Shown here one piece after another: positions 14,538-22,464 of a stretch of DNA of 51,861 nucleotides. The translations under genes and the position numbers were made by a program. Numbering within the stretch: position 1 is the first letter of the stretch; each line of letters opens with the position of its first letter. Origin of the DNA: an uncultured Clostridia bacterium (GTDB lineage: Bacteria > Bacillota > Clostridia > Oscillospirales > Ruminococcaceae); NCBI GenBank assembly GCA_947625125.1, contig CANQNF010000020.1, forward strand, positions 1 to 51,861, read 5' to 3'. The notes beneath the pieces were generated by a model. The model saw nothing but the letters and a program-made list of their open reading frames with translations. It searched no databases and was not told the DNA's origin.

Positions 14538-17500
14538 ATGGCAAGAAAAATGAAAACCATGGACGGCAACAACGCTGCGGCTTGGGCGTCATACCCCTTT
14601 ACCGAAGTTGCCGCCATCTATCCCATCACGCCCTCGTCGGTAATGGCTGAGGTCACCGACGCATGGAGCGCAAAGGGGCAGACCAACCTGTTCGGTATGC
14701 CCGTAAAGATCGCCGAGATGCAGTCTGAGGCGGGCGCTGCGGGCGCTGTTCACGGCTCTCTTTCAGCCGGCGCTCTCACCACCACCTTTACCGCTTCTCA
14801 GGGACTTTTGCTCATGATCCCGAACATGTATAAGATCGCGGGCGAGCTTTTACCGAGCGTTATCCACGTTTCGGCAAGATGCGTAGCCTCCCACGCTCTT
14901 AACATCTTCGGCGACCATTCCGACATCTATGCCTGCCGCCAGACCGGTTACGCGATGCTCTGCTCGACCGACCCGCAGGAAGTCATGGACCTCGGCACCA
15001 TCGCCCACCTCGCCACCATCAAGTCGAGAGTTCCGTTCCTGCACTTCTTCGACGGCTTCCGCACGTCCCATGAGATCCAGAAGATCGAGACCTGGGACAA
15101 GTCCGACATCGAGGAAATGATCGATTGGGACGCTGTCCAGGAGTTCAGAAACCGCTCCATCAACCCGGAGCACCCCGTTCTTCGCGGCTCTGCCCAGAAC
15201 CCCGACATCTTCTTCCAGGCCCGTGAAGCCTGCAACACCTACTATGACGCTGTCCCCGGCATTGTCGAGGAATACATGGACATGGTCAACAAGAAGATCG
15301 GCACTAATTATCAGCTCTTCAACTACTACGGCGCTCCCGACGCCGAAAAGGTCATCATCGCGATGGGTTCTGTATGCGACACCATCGAGGAGACCGTCGA
15401 CTATCTCAACGCCAAGGGCGAGAAGTTAGGCCTTGTCAAGGTCCGTCTTTACAGACCTTTCCGCGCCGACAAGCTCTTAGCCGCCATTCCTAAGACCGTC
15501 AAGATGATCTCCGTTCTTGACAGAACCAAGGAGCCCGGCTCTTTGGGCGAGCCTCTTTATCTTGATGTTGTCGCAGCTCTTAAGGGCACCGAGCTCGAGA
15601 GCGTTCCCGTAGCCTCCGGCCGTTACGGCTTAGGTTCCAAGGACACCACTCCCGACCAGATCAAGGCGGTTTATGACAACTGCGCCTGCAAGGACACTTA
15701 CAAGCCCCGCTTCACCATCGGCATCAACGACGACGTTACAAACCTCTCGCTGCCGACCGAGGGCGCGCTTGACTCCGCTCCTGCCGGCACCGTCGCCTGC
15801 AAATTCTGGGGCCTCGGTTCCGACGGCACCGTCGGCGCCAACAAGAACTCCATCAAAATTATCGGCGACCATACCGACAAGTATGTTCAGGCATACTTCT
15901 CTTACGACTCCAAGAAGTCCGGCGGTATCACCGTTTCTCACTTAAGATTCGGCGACACCCCGATAAAATCGACTTATTTAATCAACAGAGCCGATTTTGT
16001 GGCATGCCACAACGAGTCCTACATCACAAAATACGACATGGTCCAGGACGTCAAACCGGGCGGCACATTCCTCCTCAACTGCCAGTGGACCCCCGAAGAG
16101 CTTGACGAAAGACTCCCCGGCCAGGTCAAGAGATACATCGCCGAGAACAACATCAAGTTCTACATCATCAACGGCGTCGACATCGGCAAGAAGATAGGCC
16201 TCGGCTCTAGGATCAACACGGTACTCCAGTCCGCGTTCTTCTCCCTTGCCAAGATAATCCCGATTGAGGACGCCGTCAAGTACATGAAGGACGCCGCCCT
16301 TGCGTCCTACGGCAAGAAGGGCGAGGCAGTCGTAAAGATGAATTATGACGCCATCGACGCCGGCTATAAGGAAGTCGTCGAGGTCAAGGTCCCGGATTCC
16401 TGGAAGAACTGCGCCGACACCGAAATAGGCATGCCCAAGGTCTCCGGCGACAACAAGACCCTCGTCAACTTCATCAACGACGTGCTCATTCCCTGCAACG
16501 CTCAGCAGGGCGACAAGCTTCCCGTTTCCACTTTCGTGAACACCGCCGACGGCACGTTCCCGCAGGGCTCTGCCGCATATGAAAAGAGAGGCATCGCTAT
16601 AGACGTTCCGGCATGGAATTCCGACAACTGCATCCAGTGCAACTTCTGCTCTTACGTCTGCCCGCACGCCGTCATCCGTCCCGTCATCATGACCGACGAA
16701 GAACTGGCCGCCGCTCCCGAGCTTGCAAAGCAGAAAGCGAAGCCCGTCACCGGCATGCCCGGCTACAACTTCGTCATGACCATGTCGGCGCTCGACTGCA
16801 CGGGCTGCGGCTCCTGCGTCAACGTCTGCCCCGGCAAAAAGGGCGAAAAGGCTCTCAACATGAGGCCGCTTGACGAGCAGCTTGCCGAGCAGGAAGTTTT
16901 CAACTATGCTCTTACCCTCGCCGACAAGCCCGAGGTCCACGAGAAATTCAAGGAGACTTCGGTCAAGGGTTCTCAGTTCAAGCAGCCGCTGCTCGAATTC
17001 TCGGGCGCTTGCGCAGGCTGCGGCGAGACTCCTTATGCAAAGCTTATAACCCAGCTCTTCGGCGACAGAATGTATATCGCCAACGCCACCGGCTGCTCCT
17101 CCATCTGGGGCGGTTCGGCTCCCTCCACTCCTTACACCACCAACAAATTGGGCAAGGGCCCGGCTTGGGCGAACTCCCTGTTTGAGGACAACGCAGAGTA
17201 CGGCTACGGCATGTTCTTAGCTCAGAACACCATCCGCACCCGCACCATCGCAAAGGTCTTAGAGCTTGCCAAGAACACCGAATGCGAACACTGCAAGGGC
17301 GTTATGGAGCATTATCTCGAGACCGTCGAGAACGGCGCCGAGAACTCCAAAGCCACCGACGCGCTCATCGAGGTCTTGGAGAAGATCGACAAGCCCGAGG
17401 CAAAGGCTATCCTCAAGGATAAGGATTACCTGAGAAAGAAGTCCATCTGGATCTTCGGCGGCGACGGCTGGGCATACGATATCGGTTTCGGCGGACTTGA

Positions 17501-18083
17501 CCACGTCATCGCCCAGAACGAGGACGTCAACATCTTCGTCTTCGACACCGAAGTATACTCCAACACCGGCGGACAGTCCTCTAAGGCCACTCCTACCGGC
17601 GCTATCGCGCAGTTTGCTGCCGCAGGCAAAGTCACCAAGAAAAAAGACCTTGCGGGCATCGCGATGACCTACGGTTATGTTTATGTTGCGCATGTTGCGA
17701 TGGGCGCCGACTATAATCAGTGCATCAAGGCCATCGCCGAGGCCGAGAGCTATCACGGCCCGTCCCTCATCATCGGCTACGCGCCCTGCATCAACCACGG
17801 TATCAAGGGCGGCATGTCTATTGCGATGACCGAGGAGAAGAAAGCCGTCGAGGCCGGTTACTGGCACCTCTACAGGTATGACCCGAGGCTCGCCGCCGAG
17901 GGCAAGAACCCGTTCCAGCTCGACTCCAAGGCTCCGACTGCCGATTATAAGGACTTCATAATGGGCGAGGTCAGATACAACTCCCTTGCCAGGTCCAACC
18001 CCGAGAGAGCCGAGAAGCTCTTTGCCAGCGCCGTTGAGACCGCCAAGGAGACCTACGACCACCTGGTCGACCTTGCGAAGTAA
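14538..18083 (+). CDS. nifJ: Pyruvate:ferredoxin (flavodoxin) oxidoreductase, single-chain
   Basis: It converts pyruvate and CoA to acetyl-CoA and CO2 and reduces ferredoxin, a central step of anaerobic fermentation in the cytoplasm. AGGAGG ends directly before a first ATG at 14532, so the ATG at 14538 is the better start, giving 1181 residues (usual about 1170-1200). In order: a pyruvate-binding domain with YPITPSS and MQSEAGAAGAVHGSL; a transketolase-like and gamma domain; two [4Fe-4S] motifs (CIQCNFCSYVCPHAV, CTGCGSCVNVCP); a cysteine for a third cluster in CAGCGETPY; and the TPP domain with GGDGWAYDIGFGG and DTEVYSNTGGQSSKA. Codon use is strongly biased, as in a highly expressed gene. It has its own promoter and terminator. 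Confidence 0.96.
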   Translation: MARKMKTMDGNNAAAWASYPFTEVAAIYPITPSSVMAEVTDAWSAKGQTNLFGMPVKIAEMQSEAGAAGAVHGSLSAGALTTTFTASQGLLLMIPNMYKIAGELLPSVIHVSARCVASHALNIFGDHSDIYACRQTGYAMLCSTDPQEVMDLGTIAHLATIKSRVPFLHFFDGFRTSHEIQKIETWDKSDIEEMIDWDAVQEFRNRSINPEHPVLRGSAQNPDIFFQAREACNTYYDAVPGIVEEYMDMVNKKIGTNYQLFNYYGAPDAEKVIIAMGSVCDTIEETVDYLNAKGEKLGLVKVRLYRPFRADKLLAAIPKTVKMISVLDRTKEPGSLGEPLYLDVVAALKGTELESVPVASGRYGLGSKDTTPDQIKAVYDNCACKDTYKPRFTIGINDDVTNLSLPTEGALDSAPAGTVACKFWGLGSDGTVGANKNSIKIIGDHTDKYVQAYFSYDSKKSGGITVSHLRFGDTPIKSTYLINRADFVACHNESYITKYDMVQDVKPGGTFLLNCQWTPEELDERLPGQVKRYIAENNIKFYIINGVDIGKKIGLGSRINTVLQSAFFSLAKIIPIEDAVKYMKDAALASYGKKGEAVVKMNYDAIDAGYKEVVEVKVPDSWKNCADTEIGMPKVSGDNKTLVNFINDVLIPCNAQQGDKLPVSTFVNTADGTFPQGSAAYEKRGIAIDVPAWNSDNCIQCNFCSYVCPHAVIRPVIMTDEELAAAPELAKQKAKPVTGMPGYNFVMTMSALDCTGCGSCVNVCPGKKGEKALNMRPLDEQLAEQEVFNYALTLADKPEVHEKFKETSVKGSQFKQPLLEFSGACAGCGETPYAKLITQLFGDRMYIANATGCSSIWGGSAPSTPYTTNKLGKGPAWANSLFEDNAEYGYGMFLAQNTIRTRTIAKVLELAKNTECEHCKGVMEHYLETVENGAENSKATDALIEVLEKIDKPEAKAILKDKDYLRKKSIWIFGGDGWAYDIGFGGLDHVIAQNEDVNIFVFDTEVYSNTGGQSSKATPTGAIAQFAAAGKVTKKKDLAGIAMTYGYVYVAHVAMGADYNQCIKAIAEAESYHGPSLIIGYAPCINHGIKGGMSIAMTEEKKAVEAGYWHLYRYDPRLAAEGKNPFQLDSKAPTADYKDFIMGEVRYNSLARSNPERAEKLFASAVETAKETYDHLVDLAK

Positions 18084-18118
18084 GTCAAGCACGGATAAAA
18101 GACAAACAAGTGTTTTTA

Positions 18119-18157
18119 CCGCCGTCCCGGGGAAAGCCTCCGGGACGGCGGGTTTTT
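18119..18157 (+). terminator. Terminator of the pyruvate oxidoreductase gene
   Basis: CCGCCGTCCCGG pairs with CCGGGACGGCGG and is followed by GTTTTT. Confidence 0.85.
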
Positions 18158-18188
18158 AAGAAATAGAAAAGCAAATCAAGCACAGAAA

Positions 18189-18224
18189 ATCCGCGCCTAA
18201 TCCCTTTGAAGGATCGACGCGGAT
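18189..18224 (-). terminator. Hairpin after kdgK
   Basis: ATCCGCG and CGCGGAT pair about 46 nt beyond the kdgK stop, followed on the minus strand by TTTCTG, a weak U-tract. Confidence 0.55.
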
Positions 18225-18270
18225 ATTTTAGAATATATGTAAGAGCGCCATTGGAATTTACTGTGCTGTG

Positions 18271-19293
18271 TTACCTCTGCACTCTTCCTGAGCCGTCGCC
18301 GCCGGCGAGGGACTCGACCTCGGAGACCGAGCAGAGATTGAAATCGTGCTCAATGGAATGTTTCAGGCAGGACGCCGCGACCGCAAAATTGATCGCCCTG
18401 TCGGGCTCGTAACCCGACAAAAGCGCGTAAATAAGCCCTCCGCCGAAGCTGTCGCCGCCGCCGACCCTGTCGACGATGTGCATATGATAACTCTTCGAGA
18501 AGTGGGCCGCGCCGTCGGTGTAAAGCATTCCCGCCCAGTCGTTGTCGTTCGCCGAGATCGACGAGCGAAGCGTTATCGCCACATATTTGCAGCCGAAGCG
18601 CTCCGAAAGCTGTTTTGCGACGCTGACGTAGCCCTCGTGGTTGAGCTTGCCGGAATTTATGTCGGTGTTTGCGGCTTCAATGCCGAAGACGTCCTTAGCG
18701 TCCTCCTCGTTTGCGATGCAGAGGTCGACGTAGGGCATGAGCTTCGCCATCGTCTCGCCGGCCTGTTCGCGGGTCCAGAGCTTCTTGCGGTAGTTTAAGT
18801 CGCAGGACACCGTTACGCCGTGCTCATGGGCTTTTTTGCACGCTTCAAGGCATATTTCGGGCATGCTTCCCCCGAGAGCGGGAGTGATTCCGGTGAAGTG
18901 GAACCAGTCCGCGCCGTCAAAAATCTTATCCCAGTCGAAATCTTCGGGGACAGCCTTTGAAATCGAGCTGCCTGCCCTGTCATAAATTACCTTGGACGGC
19001 CTTTGAGAAGCGCCTTTTTCTGCATAATAAATGCCGAGACGGTCGCCGCCGCGAACCATGTATTTCGTATCGACGCCGTATCTTCTCAGCTCGTTTACGG
19101 CGCACTGACCTATTTCGTGGGCCGGGACCTTTGAGACGAAAGCCGCGTCCATGCCGTAATTTGCAAGCGACACCGCAACATTTGCCTCGCCGCCGCCGTA
19201 TGTGGCCTCAAGTTTATCCGCCTGGACGAACCTTAAATAGCCCTCCGGGTTGAGGCGGAGCATTATCTCGCCGAATGTGATGATTCTTTTCAT
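18271..19293 (-). CDS. kdgK: 2-keto-3-deoxygluconate kinase (PfkB family)
   Basis: The PfkB-family sugar kinase phosphorylates 2-keto-3-deoxygluconate to KDPG. The 340 residues show the N-terminal ITFGEIMLRLNPEG, the substrate-binding GGGEANVAVSLANYG and the PfkB signature with the catalytic Asp (VDRVGGGDSFGGGLIYALLSG region). The family assignment is firm. Specificity for KDG is supported by the eda gene on the same strand upstream and by uxuA/uxuB divergent from them. The gap to eda (515 bp) is filled by branched GC-rich palindromes, so cotranscription is uncertain. Confidence 0.88.
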   Translation of the reverse strand: MKRIITFGEIMLRLNPEGYLRFVQADKLEATYGGGEANVAVSLANYGMDAAFVSKVPAHEIGQCAVNELRRYGVDTKYMVRGGDRLGIYYAEKGASQRPSKVIYDRAGSSISKAVPEDFDWDKIFDGADWFHFTGITPALGGSMPEICLEACKKAHEHGVTVSCDLNYRKKLWTREQAGETMAKLMPYVDLCIANEEDAKDVFGIEAANTDINSGKLNHEGYVSVAKQLSERFGCKYVAITLRSSISANDNDWAGMLYTDGAAHFSKSYHMHIVDRVGGGDSFGGGLIYALLSGYEPDRAINFAVAASCLKHSIEHDFNLCSVSEVESLAGGDGSGRVQR

Positions 19294-19405
19294 GATATTT
19301 CCTCCTGTAAATTATTGTTTTTTGCGTGACAAACCTAAAAGCCGACGGACGGGCGCTCCCGGGCTCCTGCTCCTATCAGGGCCTTCCGCTGAGCTGTAGT
19401 GCCCG

Positions 19406-19494
19406 CAGGGGGGGAAGCCCTCGCCGCATGCGGCGTGCCGGCCCGAAAGGGCCGGCGGTCCGCGCCTTTGGCGCGGACAGGGCTTCCTGCCCCC
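19406..19494. repeat. GC-rich cloverleaf palindrome, copy 2
   Basis: GGGGAAGCCCT and AGGGCTTCCTGCCCC form an outer stem enclosing three perfect hairpins: CGCCGCATGCGGCG (19422-19435), CCGGCCCGAAAGGGCCGG (19438-19455) and one built on GTCCGCGCC/GGCGCGGAC (19458-19478). It lies between eda and kdgK. Confidence 0.7.
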
Positions 19495-19689
19495 GGTCGA
19501 GACGAGCGCCCGCTTCGGCTGCGGGTACACGCGGGAAGTCGGTCGGCGAGCAGCTGCGGTCGGCGGCAATCGCGCATGCCCGCCGTGTGCCTCCTGCGGA
19601 AAATTTGCATGCTTATTCTTTACCGTCTGCGCGGACGGGCGAGCAGGGCTTCGGGCCCTGCCGCACCGCCTGCAAGTCCTCCCGCTTGC

Positions 19690-19785
19690 GGCCCCCGGAA
19701 ACCCCTCCCCGCGCCCACGGGCGCGGGGAGGCCGAGCCGCAGGCTCGGCTGTCCGACGAAGTCGGACGGGGATTTCCTCCCCGTC
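19690..19785. repeat. GC-rich cloverleaf palindrome, copy 3
   Basis: GGAAACCCC (19697-19705) and GGGGATTTCC (19768-19777) form the outer stem around three hairpins: CTCCCCGCGCCC/GGGCGCGGGGAG, GCCGAGCCGCAGGCTCGGC and GTCCGACGAAGTCGGAC. More hairpins (e.g. GCAGGGC-TTCG-GGCCCTGC near 19645) fill 19500-19690. Confidence 0.7.
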
Positions 19786-19808
19786 GGCGAGAGTGCGCCC
19801 GCCGGCAG

Positions 19809-20567
19809 TTATTTCTTAACGAGTTTAACCTTTTCGCATTCAAAGCCCACGGCTTTAAGATAGCCCTCGGCCCTCTCGACGCTGTTGACCCCGAGGACGA
19901 CGCCGCCTGCGGAGATCTCCTTGACCTCGAAGCCCTGGGCGGCCATGACGGCGGCGCGTGTGAGCTTTTCGATGCCGTCCCAATCGCCGGCGTCTATCAT
20001 GTCCTTTTTGACCATCCATGTCCCGCCGCAGGCGATTATCTTTTCAAAACTTAAGTACGACGAAATATTATTTTCATTTACCCCGCCGGTCGGCATGAAT
20101 CTCAGCTTCTGATAGGGCGCGGATACCGCCTTAAGCTTCGCAACGCCGCCGTTTTGCTCGGCAGGGAAGAATTTGACGATATCAAGGCCTAAGCTCATCG
20201 CCTGCTCCATCTCTCCCGGGGTCGCCGTTCCGGGCATGATGACCGCGCCGACCGAAATGGCATATTTTACAATTTCCGGATTGAAGCCGGGCGTGACGAT
20301 GAATTCCGAGCCGGCCTCCAATGCGCCGTCGACCTGCTCTTTTGTCAGGACCGTGCCCGCGCCTACAAGCATTTCCGGGACCTCGGTGCGGATTTTTCTG
20401 ATGGCTTCGGCCGCGCAGGCTGTTCTGAAAGTGATCTCGGCCGCGGGAAGCCCTCCGCGACAGAGCGCCTTTGCGAGCGGCACGGCGTTCTCAACGTCGT
20501 TTATCGCGATGACCGGCACCACTCCGAGCGCCTGTATTCTTTTTACTATTTCATCCTTTTTGCTCAT
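19809..20567 (-). CDS. eda: KHG/KDPG aldolase with C-terminal extension
   Basis: It splits KDPG into pyruvate and glyceraldehyde-3-phosphate, the last step of the hexuronate route. The TIM-barrel features are clear: PVIAINDVE, AAEITFRTACA with the catalytic Glu, VGAGTVLT, FIVTPGFNPEIVKYA, the Schiff-base lysine in GLDIVKFFPAE, and MPTGGVNENN. The aldolase domain ends near residue 210, whereas the chain is 252 long. The extra 40 residues (GFEVKEISAGGVVLGVNSVE onward) look like part of a VOC/glyoxalase-like fold, perhaps a shortened version of a longer fusion. SD GGAGG precedes the ATG. Confidence 0.92.
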   Translation of the reverse strand: MSKKDEIVKRIQALGVVPVIAINDVENAVPLAKALCRGGLPAAEITFRTACAAEAIRKIRTEVPEMLVGAGTVLTKEQVDGALEAGSEFIVTPGFNPEIVKYAISVGAVIMPGTATPGEMEQAMSLGLDIVKFFPAEQNGGVAKLKAVSAPYQKLRFMPTGGVNENNISSYLSFEKIIACGGTWMVKKDMIDAGDWDGIEKLTRAAVMAAQGFEVKEISAGGVVLGVNSVERAEGYLKAVGFECEKVKLVKK

Positions 20568-20585
20568 GATAAACCTCCGTGTATA

Positions 20586-20807
20586 TCATTTAATATAGTT
20601 GACGAATTTTTCCGGCCTCAGCTCGCAGTAAACCGTGGTCTGAGGCTCCCCGAGCCGGTCTACCCAACTGTCATAGGCTATCTCTGCCTCGTCGAAACCG
20701 AGCTGCCGGTAGACGTGCCGGGCGCGCTTATTTCGGTAGTTTGTCCCGAGGGCGATTTTTTCATATCCCCGCGAAAAAAGCTCCTCTATAAGTAACTCAA
20801 GGGTCAT
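20586..20807 (-). pseudogene. 5'-truncated GNAT acetyltransferase remnant
   Basis: The 74-codon frame from the ATG at 20807 encodes only the end of a GNAT domain: LLIEELFSRGYEKIALGTN, then NKRARHVYRQLGF and a short tail. The N-terminal half and the acetyl-CoA loop are missing. Immediately upstream lies the composite G-rich repeat (20840-21095), which may have replaced the rest. GGGAGG is suitably placed before the ATG, so a short product might still be made. It lies 18 nt before eda on the same strand, downstream of the promoter at 21117-21145. Confidence 0.65.
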
Positions 20808-20877
20808 TTCAACGCCTCCCGAAAAATTTCTGCGCCGCCATGCGGGGGACACCTCCGGTTTCCCCCCCTGCGCCCCT

Positions 20878-21090
20878 TTCCGACAAGGTATTCGCCGGCT
20901 TCGCGGCTCATGCTCTTTTAAACACCCCCACCCCCGGCAAGCCCTGCGCAGACCCTCGGCCGGCGGCCGCCCCCTCCCCCTTGAGGGGGAGGGGGCCCGG
21001 GGGAGGGGGAGGCTTTGAAACAGCATGAGCGAGCGGGCGGAAGCTGTGTGCAATATCGAGCCCGGGCGCGAGCGAATACCTTTTACCCCC
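20878..21090. repeat. Composite G-rich repeat, two inverted halves
   Basis: The left half is GGTATTCGC...GGCTCATGCTCTTTTAA followed by C-rich DNA; the right half is G-rich DNA followed by TTGAAACAGCATGAGC...GCGAATACC. The centre has CCCTCCCCCTTGAGGGGGAG and a canonical G-quadruplex motif at 20985-21009 (G5-A-G5-CCC-G5-A-G5). Confidence 0.7.
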
Positions 21091-21116
21091 CGGCGGGGCG
21101 CCCCGTTATCCACTAA

Positions 21117-21145
21117 ATTATACATTATAACCCCCGTAAAGTCAA
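21117..21145 (-). promoter_or_regulatory. Leftward promoter for the eda-side transcript
   Basis: Minus-strand TTGACT (21145-21140), 17-nt spacer, TATAAT (21122-21117). It is divergent from the uxuA promoter, with 52 bp between the two -35 boxes. Confidence 0.6.
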
Positions 21146-21171
21146 CGTCCCGAGGCGGCATAAATGTCAAA

Positions 21172-21190
21172 TTGCAAGAAAAATATGCAA
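21172..21190. promoter_or_regulatory. Possible operator between divergent hexuronate promoters
   Basis: TTGCA (21172-21176) and TGCAA (21186-21190) form an inverted repeat between the two -35 boxes, placed so that one regulator could act on both transcripts. No regulator gene is adjacent. Confidence 0.3.
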
Positions 21191-21197
21191 ATAACGC

Positions 21198-21226
21198 TTG
21201 ATTAAAGCGCCAAGGCGTGATATTAT
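21198..21226 (+). promoter_or_regulatory. Promoter of uxuA
   Basis: TTGATT (21198-21203), 17-nt spacer, TATTAT (21221-21226), 36 nt before the uxuA start. Confidence 0.6.
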
Positions 21227-21261
21227 CATATTAAGAACATTTTTCTGAAAGGATGATAGAT

Positions 21262-22344
21262 ATGAAAATGACTTTCCGATGGTTCGGCTCGAAAAGCGAC
21301 TCCGTTACCCTTGAGCAGATAAGGCAGATCCCCGGCATGACCGGCGTTATGGGCTTTTTGGATTATAAGGCCGCAGGCGAGGTCTGGACCGAGGAGGAGA
21401 TAAAAAGCTATATCGACGAGGTGCATGCCGCGGGTCTTGAGTGCGAGGTCATTGAGAGCGTAAACGTCCACGAGGATATAAAGCTCGGCCTGCCCACAAG
21501 AGATGAATATATCGAAAACTACCGCATTACCATCCGCAACCTTGCAAAATACGGCGTTAAGGTCATCGTTTATAATTTCATGCCGGTGCTCGACTGGCTC
21601 CGCACCGACCTTGCAAGGCCCAACCCCGACGGCTCTACTTCGATGTACTACGACGAAGCCGAACTCGGCACGCTTTCCCCAATCGATATAGTCAAAAGGA
21701 CCGCCGACAACTGCAACGGATTTTCTCTGCCGGGCTGGGAGCCCGAAAGGCTTGCAGACCTTGAAAAAGTCCTGAAATTATATGAAAACATCGATGAGGA
21801 AAAACTCCTTGAAAATTACAAGTATTTCCTCGACGGCATAATCCCGACCTGCGAGGAGTGCGGCGTCGTCATGGCATGCCACCCCGACGACCCGGGCTGG
21901 AAAATTTTCGGCCTGCCGAGACTTGCCCACGACCAAGAGGGCTACGACAGGATAATCAAGCTTCACGACAGCCCCTCCAACGCCATCTGCCTCTGCACCG
22001 GCTCGTTCGGCTCGAATGTAAATAACGACGTCCCCGCCGTAATCCGCCACTTCGGAAAAATGGGCAGGATAGGCTGTCTGCATGTGCGAAATCTTAAGCA
22101 TTTAGGCAGCGACCGCTGCTTCTGCGAAAGCTCTCACCTAAGCTCCGACGGCGACCTCGATATGTATGAGATAATGAAAGCGATACACGAGGTCTGTCCC
22201 GACGCGTATATAAGGCCCGACCACGGCAGGATGATATGGGGCGAAGTCGGCAGACCCGGCTACGGCCTTTACGACCGCGCTCTCGGGGCATGCTATTTGA
22301 ACGGCCTTTGGGAGGCCATTGTCAGACAGTCGGAGGACAGATAA
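21262..22344 (+). CDS. uxuA: Mannonate dehydratase
   Basis: It dehydrates D-mannonate to 2-keto-3-deoxygluconate in glucuronate catabolism. The ATG at 21262 lies 8-9 nt after GAAAGGA and gives the usual start MKMTFRWFG; the in-frame ATG at 21253 overlaps the SD. The product is 360 residues, the normal length. Family features are visible: [20 protein letters not shown] with metal-binding His/Asp, CLCTGSFG, and the C-terminal [13 protein letters not shown]. The downstream uxuB-like gene, 120 bp away, supplies the substrate, and the divergent kdgK and eda use the product. Confidence 0.95.
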   Translation: MKMTFRWFGSKSDSVTLEQIRQIPGMTGVMGFLDYKAAGEVWTEEEIKSYIDEVHAAGLECEVIESVNVHEDIKLGLPTRDEYIENYRITIRNLAKYGVKVIVYNFMPVLDWLRTDLARPNPDGSTSMYYDEAELGTLSPIDIVKRTADNCNGFSLPGWEPERLADLEKVLKLYENIDEEKLLENYKYFLDGIIPTCEECGVVMACHPDDPGWKIFGLPRLAHDQEGYDRIIKLHDSPSNAICLCTGSFGSNVNNDVPAVIRHFGKMGRIGCLHVRNLKHLGSDRCFCESSHLSSDGDLDMYEIMKAIHEVCPDAYIRPDHGRMIWGEVGRPGYGLYDRALGACYLNGLWEAIVRQSEDR

Positions 22345-22464
22345 TCGGACGTCAGAATTGCTGCAAAAGGTGCGGCGGACAACAGCCGTATGTTTTTCCG
22401 CTTAGTCCGCAGCCGCGTTCTGAATTTTTGCAGCATATGTAAATCCCGAAAGAAGGTAAGAAAA

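Noticed and set aside
15978-16940. 320-codon and similar minus-strand frames inside the pyruvate oxidoreductase gene
   Set aside because: Shadows of a strongly biased gene; no motifs or ribosome-binding sites.
19326-20054. 242-codon and other long frames in the eda-kdgK gap
   Set aside because: They are Arg/Ala/Pro/Gly-rich translations of GC-rich palindromes with no RBS.
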